A stretch of 64,000 nt of DNA from Bacteroidales bacterium (lineage in GTDB: Bacteria > Bacteroidota > Bacteroidia > Bacteroidales > UBA932). Under the pieces are notes generated by a model. It worked only from the letters and a program-made list of their open reading frames with translations. It ran no database searches and had not been told where the DNA came from. Both the position numbers and the translations under genes were made by a program. The stretch is taken from positions 1 through 64,000 of the forward strand of contig JAFRQH010000010.1 of assembly GCA_017428725.1 (NCBI GenBank), written 5' to 3'. Below are positions 1 to 8,762 of this stretch, one piece after another. Numbering within the stretch: the first letter of the stretch is position 1; each line of letters opens with the position of its first letter.

Positions 1-251
1 CAGCCGCCCCCGCCGCCGCTCCGAAGCCCGCCGGCGCCGGCAAGATCATCGAGAGCCCGCTGCCGGGCGTGATCATCAGCGTCGACGTCAAGGAAGGCCA
101 GGCCGTCAAGCGCGGCCAGAAGGTCGCCGTCATCGAGGCGATGAAGATGGAGAACGAGATCCTCGCCGAGTGCGACGGCACCATCACCGCCGTCCACGTC
201 AAGCAGGGCGATTCCGTACTTGAAGGCGCTGACATCGTAACGATCGGTTGA
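1..251 (+). CDS. Biotin carboxyl carrier subunit of a Na+-pumping decarboxylase (5' end missing)
   Basis: The reading frame is open from the left edge, so only the C-terminal part is seen. An Ala/Pro/Lys-rich flexible linker is followed by a biotinyl/lipoyl domain with the biotin attachment motif EAMKMEN, in which the central Lys would carry biotin. The protein would shuttle a carboxyl group from the carboxyltransferase subunit to the membrane decarboxylase. The stop TGA (249-251) overlaps the ATG of the beta-subunit gene by one base, so the two are translationally coupled. In Bacteroidota this arrangement usually belongs to methylmalonyl-CoA decarboxylase of the succinate-propionate pathway, with the carboxyltransferase gene upstream. 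Oxaloacetate decarboxylase cannot be excluded because that gene lies outside the window. Confidence 0.93.
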   Translation, partial: AAPAAAPKPAGAGKIIESPLPGVIISVDVKEGQAVKRGQKVAVIEAMKMENEILAECDGTITAVHVKQGDSVLEGADIVTIG

Positions 252-1411
252 TGGAAAACGTAATCGACAGTCTCCAGCAGTTCTGGCAGTTCACCGGATT
301 TGCCAACTGCACTTGGCAACACCTGCTGATGATCTGCATCGGTCTGGTCTTCATCACCCTGGGTATTGTCAAGCATTGGGAGCCGCTGCTGCTCGTGCCG
401 ATCGGATTCGGCATGATTATCGGCAACATCCCCCTGTTCTTCGACCCGGCCACCGGCGTCGGCCTCAAGATCGGCATCTATGAGGAGAACTCCGTGCTGA
501 ACATCCTCTACCACGGTGTGAAGAACGGCTGGTATCCGCCCTTGATATTCCTGGGTATCGGAGCCATGACGGACTTCTCCGCCCTGATCTCGCAGCCGCG
601 CCTGATCCTGATCGGCGCCGCCGCGCAGATGGGTATCTTCGGCGCCTACCTGCTCTCGCTGCTGCTGGGCTTCGCCCCCAACGAGGCGGGTGCCATCGGC
701 ATCATCGGCGGTGCGGACGGCCCGACGGCCATCTTCCTGAGCTCCAAGCTGGCTCCGGAGCTGATGGGCGCCATCGCCGTGTCGGCGTACTCCTACATGG
801 CCCTCGTGCCCGTGATCCAGAAGCCGATCATGCTGCTGCTCACCACCAAGAAGGAGCGCGTGATCCGGATGAACAAGCCGCGCGTGGTCAGCCAGAAGGA
901 GAAGATCATCTTCCCGATCGTCGGCTTCCTCTGCACCGCGTTCATCGTCCCGTCCGGCCTGCCGCTGCTCGGTATGCTCTTCTTCGGCAACCTGCTCAAG
1001 GAGAGCGGCGTGACCAAGCGCCTCGCCGCCACGGCCAGCGGTCCGCTCATCGACGTTGTGACCACGCTCATCGGTATCACCGTGGGCGCCTCCACGCAGG
1101 CTGATGTGTTCCTGACCGGCCGTTCGGCCCTCATCTTCGGCCTGGGTCTCGCGTCCTTCGTGATCGCCACCACCTTCGGCGTGCTCTTCGCGAAGTTCAT
1201 GAACCTGTTCCTGCCCGAAGGCAAGAAGATCAACCCGCTCATCGGCAACGCCGGCGTGTCCGCCGTGCCGGATGCCGCCCGCGTGTCCGAGCAGGTCGGT
1301 CTCGAGGCGGATCCGTCCAACCACCTGCTGACCCACGCCATGGCGCCCAACGTCGCCGGCGTGATCGGCTCCGCGGTGGCCGCCGGTATCCTGCTCGGCT
1401 TCCTCGGCTAG
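251..1411 (+). CDS. Na+-translocating decarboxylase beta subunit (OadB/MmdB family)
   Basis: Integral membrane subunit of 386 residues that decarboxylates carboxybiotin and couples this to Na+ export. The family motif GGADGPTAIF is present near residue 160, in the segment that holds the sodium and proton site, and hydrophobic segments run through most of the protein. The family is about 375-435 residues, so this is full length. The ATG at 251 is chosen because it overlaps the preceding stop codon; a TTG three bases upstream is less likely. Together with the biotin carrier it forms the last two genes of a decarboxylase operon that ends at a strong hairpin. Substrate (methylmalonyl-CoA or oxaloacetate) cannot be read from this subunit. 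Confidence 0.95.
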   Translation: MENVIDSLQQFWQFTGFANCTWQHLLMICIGLVFITLGIVKHWEPLLLVPIGFGMIIGNIPLFFDPATGVGLKIGIYEENSVLNILYHGVKNGWYPPLIFLGIGAMTDFSALISQPRLILIGAAAQMGIFGAYLLSLLLGFAPNEAGAIGIIGGADGPTAIFLSSKLAPELMGAIAVSAYSYMALVPVIQKPIMLLLTTKKERVIRMNKPRVVSQKEKIIFPIVGFLCTAFIVPSGLPLLGMLFFGNLLKESGVTKRLAATASGPLIDVVTTLIGITVGASTQADVFLTGRSALIFGLGLASFVIATTFGVLFAKFMNLFLPEGKKINPLIGNAGVSAVPDAARVSEQVGLEADPSNHLLTHAMAPNVAGVIGSAVAAGILLGFLG

Positions 1412-1431
1412 TCCTGTGGATTTCCCTTCCC

Positions 1432-1468
1432 GTCAAAGGGCCGCCCGAAATTCGGGCGGCCCTTTGAC
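1432..1468 (+). terminator. Hairpin after the decarboxylase operon
   Basis: An 18-base perfect inverted repeat (arms 1432-1449 and 1451-1468, core AAAGGGCCGCCCGAA) lies 20 nt after the beta-subunit stop. There is no long T-run, so it may work as an RNA-stabilising end or a weak terminator. It separates the decarboxylase from the V-ATPase promoter. Confidence 0.8.
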
Positions 1469-1517
1469 AGTTATAGCACGCAAATTCTTCTTTCTGATGT
1501 CAAAATCTTCAATTCGC

Positions 1518-1548
1518 TTGGGTATTTTGGGGATTTTTTTTAGATTTG
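1518..1548 (+). promoter_or_regulatory. Bacteroidota-type promoter of the V-ATPase operon
   Basis: TAGATTTG at 1541-1548 fits the -7 consensus TAnnTTTG. A TTG at 1518-1520 lies 20 bases upstream, the right spacing for the -33 element. The predicted leader to the first ATG is about 40 nt. Confidence 0.65.
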
Positions 1549-1593
1549 TATGATTGCACATTGCTGCAGACTGCTAATAACTAAACCCAAGAT

Positions 1594-2199
1594 ATGTCCA
1601 ACAAATTACAGGAACTCACCGAGAAGCTCTACAACGAAGGGCTCTCCAAAGGCAAAGAAGAAGGAGAACAGCTGCTCGCCCGCGCCCACGACGAGGCGGA
1701 CAAGCTCCTCGCCGACGCGCGGCAGCAGGCCGCCGACATCGTAGCCGCCGCCGAGAAGCAGGCCGAAGACCTGCGCGACAAGACGGCATCCGACCTCAAG
1801 ATGGCCTCCGCCCAGTGCCTCCAGGCCACCAAGAAGGACATCGAGAACCTGCTGGTCGGCGCCGTCAGCGCCGCACCCGTAGAGAAGACCCTCTCCGATC
1901 CCGACTTCCTCAAGAAGATCATCACCTCCGTCGCGGAGCGTTTCAACGCCAGCGAAGCCACGGACCTGGCCCTCGTCCTGCCGGCCTCCCTGCAGAAGGA
2001 GCTGGAGCCCTGGCTCAAGGGCGAACTCGCCAAGGCCCTCGGCCGCGAAGTCAAGGCCGACTTCAGCAAGAAGGTGGCCGGCGGCTTCTCCATCGGTCCC
2101 AAGGACGGCAGCTGGTTCGTCAGCCTGACCGACGACACCTTCAAGGACCTGATCGCCGAGTATCTTCGTCCCGTGACCCGGAAGCTCCTTTTCGGTTAG
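1594..2199 (+). CDS. atpE: V-type ATPase subunit E (peripheral stalk)
   Basis: A 201-residue protein with a long charged, Ala/Glu/Lys-rich N-terminal coiled coil (about residues 1-90) and a globular C-terminal half, the usual layout of V/A-ATPase subunit E, which links the catalytic head to the membrane stator. It is the first gene of the E-DUF2764-A-B-D-I-K operon. The following gene starts 3 nt after the stop. No subunit G or H partner gene, which normally pairs with E, is found in the operon. Confidence 0.9.
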   Translation: MSNKLQELTEKLYNEGLSKGKEEGEQLLARAHDEADKLLADARQQAADIVAAAEKQAEDLRDKTASDLKMASAQCLQATKKDIENLLVGAVSAAPVEKTLSDPDFLKKIITSVAERFNASEATDLALVLPASLQKELEPWLKGELAKALGREVKADFSKKVAGGFSIGPKDGSWFVSLTDDTFKDLIAEYLRPVTRKLLFG

Positions 2200-2202
2200 G
2201 CG

Positions 2203-2814
2203 ATGGACAATTACGAATACATCGTAGCCAGCCTCCCCGTCATCCGGCAGGAGGACACCCGGACGGACAGCCTGGTCGTGAGCGAGCTCGTGGACGAGAT
2301 CCGCGGACAGCTCTCCGGCCGCGACCAGTCCGTCCTGGACCAGTTCCTCTCCGGATATGATTCGGAGCAGCTGACCGAGGACTTCTACCAGCGGATGCTG
2401 CAGCACAAGAACCGCTTCCTGCGGGAGTGGTTCCGCTTCGACCTGGACCTGCGCAACGCCACGGTCGGCTACCTCAACAAGAAGCTGCACCGCGCGCCGG
2501 ACCACGACAAGATCCTGCTGGAGGGCCGCGAGGTGGAGGAATTCCCCGAGCTCGAGGCCGCATCCCGCGTCCTGGACAGCACCGACATCCTGCAGCGCGA
2601 GCGCGGTCTGGACGACCTGCGCTGGCGCAAGGTCGACGAGATCACGCTGATGGACTACTTCGACCTGGAGGCGCTGCTGGGCTACGTCGCCAAACTCAAG
2701 ATCATCGACCGCTGGCTCCAGCTCGATCCCGACTCCGGCCGGGCGCTGTTCCGCCGGATGGTCGAGCAGATCCGCTCCACATACGACAACAAGAAAAAGA
2801 ATATCACGATATGA
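2203..2814 (+). CDS. DUF2764 family protein of the V-ATPase operon
   Basis: A 203-residue soluble protein, rich in acidic and basic helices, with no signal peptide. Its position between subunits E and A matches the DUF2764 gene found in Bacteroidota V-ATPase operons. Its last four bases (ATGA, 2811-2814) overlap the subunit A start, so translation is coupled. Because the operon has no recognisable subunit C (the funnel that connects central stalk and rotor ring), DUF2764 is a reasonable candidate for that role; this is inference from context and not from sequence similarity I can show. Confidence 0.8.
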   Translation: MDNYEYIVASLPVIRQEDTRTDSLVVSELVDEIRGQLSGRDQSVLDQFLSGYDSEQLTEDFYQRMLQHKNRFLREWFRFDLDLRNATVGYLNKKLHRAPDHDKILLEGREVEEFPELEAASRVLDSTDILQRERGLDDLRWRKVDEITLMDYFDLEALLGYVAKLKIIDRWLQLDPDSGRALFRRMVEQIRSTYDNKKKNITI

Positions 2815-4553
2815 GTACAAAAGGTAAGGTAACGGGCATCGTCTCGAACCTCGTGACCGTGGCCGTGGACGGGCCTGTGGCGGAGAATGAGCTCTGCTAC
2901 ATCAACCTCGGCGGCACGCAGCTTCTCGCCGAGGTCATCAAGGTGACCGGCGACAAGGTATCGGTCCAGGTCTTCGAGAGCACCCGCGGACTCAAGAACG
3001 GCGACAGCGTCGAATTCCTCGGCAAGATGCTCGAGGCCACCCTCGGCCCGGGCCTGCTGTCGGGCATCTACGACGGCCTGCAGAACAATCTCACCACGAT
3101 GACGGGCGTCTTCCTCAAGCGCGGCGAATACACCGACCCGCTGGACCGCACCGCCCTCTGGGAGTTCACCCCCATCGCGCAGCCCGGCGACAAGGTCGTC
3201 GCAGCCGACTGGCTCGGCGAAGTCAAGGAAGGCTGGCTGCCCCACAAGATTATGGTCCCCTTCGCCTTCCAGGGCGAATTCACGGTCAAGGAGATCGTCC
3301 CGGCCGGCAGCTACACGGTGGACCAGACCATCGCGGTCCTCACCGACAAGGACGGTGAGGACGTCCCCGTCACGATGACGCAGAAGTGGCCCGTCAAGGT
3401 GGCCATCAAGGGCTTCAAGGAGAAGCCGCGTCCCCGCAAGATCATGGAGACGGGCGTGCGCGTGATCGACACCTTCAACCCGATCGCCGAAGGCGGCACG
3501 GGCTTCATCCCCGGCCCGTTCGGCTGCGGCAAGACGGTCCTCCAGCACGCCATCGCCAAGCAGGGCGACGCCGACGTGATCGTGATGGCGGCCTGCGGCG
3601 AGCGTGCCAACGAAGTCGTGGAGATCTTCACGGAGTTCCCCGAACTGGTGGACCCGCACACCGGCCGCAAGCTGATGGAGCGTACCACCATCATCTGCAA
3701 CACCTCCAATATGCCCGTGGCCGCGCGCGAGGCCTCCGTCTACACGGCGATGACCATCTGCGAGTACTACCGTGCGATGGGCCTGAAGTGCCTGCTGCTG
3801 GCCGACTCCACCTCCCGCTGGGCGCAGGCCCTGCGTGAGATGTCCAACCGTATGGAAGAGCTTCCGGGACAGGACGCCTTCCCGGTGGACCTCTCGGCCA
3901 TCATCTCCAACTTCTACGCCCGCGCGGGCATGGTCGTGCTCAACAACGGCCAGACCGGCGCCGTGACCTTCATCGGTACGGTCTCCCCTGCCGGCGGCAA
4001 CCTCAAGGAGCCGGTGACGGAGTCCACCAAGAAGGCCGCCCGCTGCTTCTACGCCCTCGAGCAGAACCGCGCCGACCAGAAGCGCTACCCCGCCGTCAAC
4101 CCGATCGATTCCTACTCCAAGTACCTCGAGTACCCGGAGATCCAGGAGTTCCTCCAGGAGAAGATCGACAAGCAGTGGGTCGAGAAGGTCCTCCGCGCCA
4201 AGAACCTCGTGCGCCGCGGCCGTGAGATGGCCGACCAGATCAACATCCTGGGCGACGACGGCGTGCCGATGAGCTACCACGAAGCCTTCTGGAAGTCTGA
4301 GCTGATCGACTTCGCCTTCCTGCAGCAGGATGCGTTCGACGCCGTCGACGCCCTCTGCCCGCTGGAGCGCCAGGAGTACATCCTCGACCTCATCCTCGGC
4401 ATCTGCGACAAGCAGTTCGAATTCGACAACTTCGAGCAGTGCCGCAGCTTCTTCAAGGAGCTGATCAACACCCTGCGCCAGATGAACTACTCCGAGTTCA
4501 GGAGCCCGCAGTTCAACCAATACGAGCAGCAGCTCAGAAACCAACTCTCCTAG
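2811..4553 (+). CDS. atpA: V-type ATPase catalytic subunit A
   Basis: A 580-residue catalytic nucleotide-binding subunit. The Walker A motif GPFGCGKT sits at residues 235-242, with the V/A-type insert (non-homologous region) at about 110-190, which separates it from F-type beta subunits. Length matches the family (about 580-600). The start at 2811 is preferred over an in-frame upstream extension because it begins the conserved N-terminal beta-barrel and overlaps the DUF2764 stop as ATGA. It forms the A3B3 head with the next gene. The complex may hydrolyse ATP to export ions or run as a synthase. Confidence 0.97.
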   Translation: MSTKGKVTGIVSNLVTVAVDGPVAENELCYINLGGTQLLAEVIKVTGDKVSVQVFESTRGLKNGDSVEFLGKMLEATLGPGLLSGIYDGLQNNLTTMTGVFLKRGEYTDPLDRTALWEFTPIAQPGDKVVAADWLGEVKEGWLPHKIMVPFAFQGEFTVKEIVPAGSYTVDQTIAVLTDKDGEDVPVTMTQKWPVKVAIKGFKEKPRPRKIMETGVRVIDTFNPIAEGGTGFIPGPFGCGKTVLQHAIAKQGDADVIVMAACGERANEVVEIFTEFPELVDPHTGRKLMERTTIICNTSNMPVAAREASVYTAMTICEYYRAMGLKCLLLADSTSRWAQALREMSNRMEELPGQDAFPVDLSAIISNFYARAGMVVLNNGQTGAVTFIGTVSPAGGNLKEPVTESTKKAARCFYALEQNRADQKRYPAVNPIDSYSKYLEYPEIQEFLQEKIDKQWVEKVLRAKNLVRRGREMADQINILGDDGVPMSYHEAFWKSELIDFAFLQQDAFDAVDALCPLERQEYILDLILGICDKQFEFDNFEQCRSFFKELINTLRQMNYSEFRSPQFNQYEQQLRNQLS

Positions 4554-4554
4554 T

Positions 4555-5874
4555 ATGGCAACGAAAGCATTCCAGCGCACATATACGCAGCTCCAGGCCA
4601 TCACCAAGGCCACGGTCACCCTCAATGCGCGGGGTGTGTCCAACGACGAGCTCGCCACGGTGAACGGCCGCCTCGCCCAGGTCGTCAAGACCAAGGGCGA
4701 CAGCGTCACCCTGCAGGTCTTCTCCGGCACCGAAGGCGTGCCGACCAACGCGGAGGTCTCCTTCCACGGCGCCCCGCCGACGCTGCGCGTCAGCGAGCAG
4801 CTCTCCGGCCGCTTCTTCAACGCCTACGGACGCCCCATCGACGGCGGCCCGGAGGTCGAAGGCGAGGAGCGCGAGGTGGGCGGTCCTTCCGTCAACCCGT
4901 TCAAGCGCCGCCAGCCCTCCCAGCTGATCCCGACCGGCATCGCCGGCATCGACCTCAACAACACCCTGGTCTCCGGCCAGAAGATTCCCTTCTTCGCCGA
5001 CCCTGACCAGCCCTACAACCAGGTGATGGCCGACGTGGCCCTGCGTGCCGACGTCGACAAGATCATCCTCGGCGGCATGGGTCTGTCCAACGATGACTAT
5101 CTCTTCTTCCGCCACGCCTTCGAATCCGCCGGCGCACTGGACAAGATCGTCTCCTTCGTCAACACGACCGAGGAGCCGCCTGTGGAGCGCCTGCTGATTC
5201 CGGACATGGCTCTGGCCGCGGCCGAGTACTTCGCCGTGGACAAGAACGAGAAGGTCCTCGTGCTGCTGACCGACATGACGCTCTACGCCGACGCCCTTTC
5301 CATCGTGTCCAACCGTATGGACCAGATCCCGTCCAAGGACTCGATGCCGGGCTCGCTCTACTCCGACCTCGCCAAGATCTACGAGAAGGCCGTGCAGCTG
5401 CCCGACGGCGGCTCCATCACCATCATCGCCGTGACCACGCTCAACGACGGAGACATCACGCACGCCATCCCGGACAATACCGGCTACATCACCGAGGGCC
5501 AGCTGTTCCTGCGTGCGGACCCGGATTCCGGCAAGGTCATCGTGGACCCGTTCCGCTCCCTGAGCCGACTCAAACAGCTCGTCCAGGGCAAGAAGACCCG
5601 TGAGGACCACTCGCAGGTGATGAACGCCGGCGTGCGCCTGTACGCCGACGCGCAGAATGCCAAGACCAAGCTCGAGAACGGTTTCGACCTGTCCGACTAC
5701 GACCTCCGCTGCCTGGACTACGCCAAGGAGTACGCCACCCGCATCCTCTCGATCGACGTCAACATCACCATCGAGCAGATGCTGGACACTGCGTGGGAGA
5801 TCTTCGCGAAGTACTTCTCCCCGGCCGAGACCGGCATCCGGCAGGCACTCGTCGACAAATACTGGAAAGCCTGA
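4555..5874 (+). CDS. atpB: V-type ATPase regulatory subunit B
   Basis: A 439-residue non-catalytic nucleotide-binding subunit. As usual for subunit B, the P-loop is degenerate (GQKIPFF in place of a Walker A motif), and the conserved stretch TDMTLYADAL followed by NRMDQIPSKDSMPGSL is present. It starts one base after the subunit A stop. Length agrees with the family (about 440-460). Confidence 0.97.
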   Translation: MATKAFQRTYTQLQAITKATVTLNARGVSNDELATVNGRLAQVVKTKGDSVTLQVFSGTEGVPTNAEVSFHGAPPTLRVSEQLSGRFFNAYGRPIDGGPEVEGEEREVGGPSVNPFKRRQPSQLIPTGIAGIDLNNTLVSGQKIPFFADPDQPYNQVMADVALRADVDKIILGGMGLSNDDYLFFRHAFESAGALDKIVSFVNTTEEPPVERLLIPDMALAAAEYFAVDKNEKVLVLLTDMTLYADALSIVSNRMDQIPSKDSMPGSLYSDLAKIYEKAVQLPDGGSITIIAVTTLNDGDITHAIPDNTGYITEGQLFLRADPDSGKVIVDPFRSLSRLKQLVQGKKTREDHSQVMNAGVRLYADAQNAKTKLENGFDLSDYDLRCLDYAKEYATRILSIDVNITIEQMLDTAWEIFAKYFSPAETGIRQALVDKYWKA

Positions 5875-5916
5875 TAACGTCGTTCCGGGCCGTGCCCGGA
5901 ATCCCATTCCAGATTT

Positions 5917-6522
5917 ATGGCAATTAAGTTTCAATACAACAAGACTTCTCTGACGAATCTTGGCAAGCAGCTCAAGGTACGCCAGAACGCCCTGCCGACC
6001 CTCAAGAACAAGGAGTCGGCCCTGCGTTCGAGCGTGCAGGCTGCCAAGGCGGAGTCCGAGCGGCTGGCCGACGAACTGGAAGCTTCCCTGAACAGATACG
6101 ACTATCTCGCCGCGCTCTGGAACGAGTTCGAGCCCGGACTGGTCCGGATCAAGGACGTGGACCTGAGCGTCGTCAAGGTAGCGGGCGTCAAGACCCCCCG
6201 CCTGGACAAGATCCACTTCGAACTCAAGCCCTTCAACGCCTTCGTCAAGCCGGCCTGGTATGCCGACGGCGTGGACATCCTCAAGGAGTTGTCCCGGCTG
6301 GGCATCGAGTCCGAGATCTTCGAGCAGAAGCGGCAGATCCTCGAGTTCAACCGCAAGAAGACCACCCAGAAGGTCAACCTCTACGAGAAGGTCCAGATCC
6401 CGGGCTACAAGGAGGCCATCCGCAAGATCAAGCGCTATATGGAGGACGAGGAGAACCTCTCCAAGGCTTCGTCCAAGATTGTCAAGACCCGTCACGCAGA
6501 AGAAGAGGAGGCCGGCCTATGA
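5917..6522 (+). CDS. atpD: V-type ATPase subunit D (central stalk)
   Basis: A 201-residue protein predicted to be a long antiparallel coiled coil: N-terminal helix with alternating Leu, Lys and Glu, and a C-terminal helix rich in Lys and Glu. This is the rotor axle that turns inside the A3B3 head. It follows subunit B after 42 nt and overlaps the subunit I gene by four bases (6519-6522, ATGA). No separate subunit F gene, the usual binding partner of D, is seen. Confidence 0.93.
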   Translation: MAIKFQYNKTSLTNLGKQLKVRQNALPTLKNKESALRSSVQAAKAESERLADELEASLNRYDYLAALWNEFEPGLVRIKDVDLSVVKVAGVKTPRLDKIHFELKPFNAFVKPAWYADGVDILKELSRLGIESEIFEQKRQILEFNRKKTTQKVNLYEKVQIPGYKEAIRKIKRYMEDEENLSKASSKIVKTRHAEEEEAGL

Positions 6523-8228
6523 TCGCCAAGATGACCCAATACTCCTTCATCCTCCTGCACGGGGACAAGGAAGCATTCCTCTCCGAGCTGCAGCAGCTCG
6601 GCGTGATGGACATCACCCGCTCCACCAAGCCGGTGGACAGTTTCTCGCAGAGCCTGCTCGACAACATCGCGACGCTGCGCAACGACATCGACTGCACCAT
6701 CAAGGGGTCCGACCCCGCGCTCGTGGAGCTCGAAGCCGGACGCGACGCGATCCTCGACGAGATCGCGGAGGTCACGCCCTGGGGCGAGTACGACCGCGAG
6801 CGGCTCAGTCCCTTCGGCATCCACTACTATGCCGTGGCCACCAAGAAGTTCGACCCGGCCTGGGAGGAGAAGTACGCCCTGCAGGTCGTCGGATCCGAGG
6901 ACGGCCTCACCTGGTTCGTCGTCGTGGGCGACAACGCCGGTTTCCCGCTCAAGGAGCTGCCGGCGCCGCAGCACACGCCCTCCGAACTGGCTCCCATCCT
7001 TGAGGACCAGGAGGACAAGATCGCGCTGCACCGCGCCATCCTCGAGGAGCGCAAGGGCAACCTCCCCAAGATGGAGAAGCACCTGAAGAACATGCAGGCC
7101 GACCTCGACCGCTACCTCGCGGGCGTGGCGGCCGTGCCGGCTGCCGAAGACACCATCGACACCCTCGTGGGCTTCGCCCCGAGCGAGAACGACGAGGCCG
7201 TCACGGCCTTCCTCGACCAGTCCGGCGTCTTCTATCTCAAGGATGAAGCGAAAGTCCAGGAGAACCCACCTATCAAATTCAAGAACAACAAGTTCGTGAA
7301 GATGTTCGAGGTCCTGACCGATATGTACGGCCGCCCGGCCTACGACGGTTTCGACCCCACGCCCTTCATCGCGGTCTTCTTCCTGCTGTTCTTCGCGCTC
7401 TGTATGGGAGACGCCGGCTACGGCCTGGTGCTGATCCTCGTCGGCTTCCTGCTCAAGAAGGTCGAGAGTTTCAAGGACATGGCCCCGCTCGTCGTCACCC
7501 TCGGCATCGCGACCGTTGTCGTGGGCTTCTTCCTGCACACCTTCTTCTCGATCGACATCGCCCAGTGGAAGTGCTTCGAGGGCATCCGCTGGATGTTCCT
7601 GCCGGACGAGATAGCGGGTTATGCCGGCGGCATGGTCCTCTCGCTCATCGTGGGTGTGGTGCACCTCTGCATCGCGATGGTCGTCAAGGCGATCAACTGC
7701 GTCAAGGTCAACGGTTTCGCCGCTTCGCTCGGCACCCTCGGCTGGACGCTGCTGATCGTGGGCGGGGTGATCGTGGGCGCCATCGCGCTGACCGGCGTGC
7801 TGGACAAGTCCGTCACCAAGTGGGTGCTGATCGGGCTCGGCATCGTGTCCGCCCTGGGCATCTTCGTCTTCAACGATCCCAAGCGCAACAAGTTCGCCAA
7901 CGTGGGGATGGGCCTCTGGGACACGTACAACACGGTCACCGGCCTGATGGGCGACGTGCTCAGCTACCTGCGTCTCTACGCCCTTGGCCTTGCCGGCGCT
8001 ATGCTCGGCATGGCGTTCAACGACATGGGCAAGATGGTGCTCGGTGACGGCTCCAACATCGTGCTCTGGATCCCGTTCATCCTGCTGGTGCTCGTGGGCC
8101 ACACGCTCAACATTGCGATGTGTGCCCTGGGCGCTTTCGTACACCCGCTCCGACTCAACTTCCTGGAGTTCTTCAAGAATTCCGGATATGAGGCGACCGG
8201 CCGTAAGTTCAATCCTTTGACTAAATAA
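6519..8228 (+). CDS. atpI: V-type ATPase subunit I (membrane stator, a-subunit)
   Basis: A 569-residue protein with a soluble N-terminal arm (about residues 1-270, partly coiled coil) and a C-terminal half of seven or so membrane helices. The stretch MGDVLSYLRLYALGLAG contains the Arg residues expected to face the rotor ring and drive ion exchange. At 569 residues it is somewhat shorter than many homologues (600-660), mainly in the N-terminal arm. It forms the ion path together with subunit K, encoded next. Confidence 0.95.
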   Translation: MIAKMTQYSFILLHGDKEAFLSELQQLGVMDITRSTKPVDSFSQSLLDNIATLRNDIDCTIKGSDPALVELEAGRDAILDEIAEVTPWGEYDRERLSPFGIHYYAVATKKFDPAWEEKYALQVVGSEDGLTWFVVVGDNAGFPLKELPAPQHTPSELAPILEDQEDKIALHRAILEERKGNLPKMEKHLKNMQADLDRYLAGVAAVPAAEDTIDTLVGFAPSENDEAVTAFLDQSGVFYLKDEAKVQENPPIKFKNNKFVKMFEVLTDMYGRPAYDGFDPTPFIAVFFLLFFALCMGDAGYGLVLILVGFLLKKVESFKDMAPLVVTLGIATVVVGFFLHTFFSIDIAQWKCFEGIRWMFLPDEIAGYAGGMVLSLIVGVVHLCIAMVVKAINCVKVNGFAASLGTLGWTLLIVGGVIVGAIALTGVLDKSVTKWVLIGLGIVSALGIFVFNDPKRNKFANVGMGLWDTYNTVTGLMGDVLSYLRLYALGLAGAMLGMAFNDMGKMVLGDGSNIVLWIPFILLVLVGHTLNIAMCALGAFVHPLRLNFLEFFKNSGYEATGRKFNPLTK

Positions 8229-8241
8229 GTAAAACAAATAA

Positions 8242-8682
<441 letters not shown>

Positions 8683-8707
8683 CGTGCGCCAGTGACCGGA
8701 TGGTTAC

Positions 8708-8746
8708 GTAAAAGGCGGAACGCAACAAAAGCGTTCCGCCTTTTAC
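8708..8746 (+). terminator. Terminator of the V-ATPase operon
   Basis: Sixteen-base perfect arms (8708-8723 and 8731-8746, core AAAGGCGGAACGC) with a 7-base A-rich loop, followed by CTTTTTCCCC. It lies between the convergent V-ATPase and amylase genes, and may act in both directions. Confidence 0.9.
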
Positions 8747-8762
8747 TTTTTCCCCTTTCGAC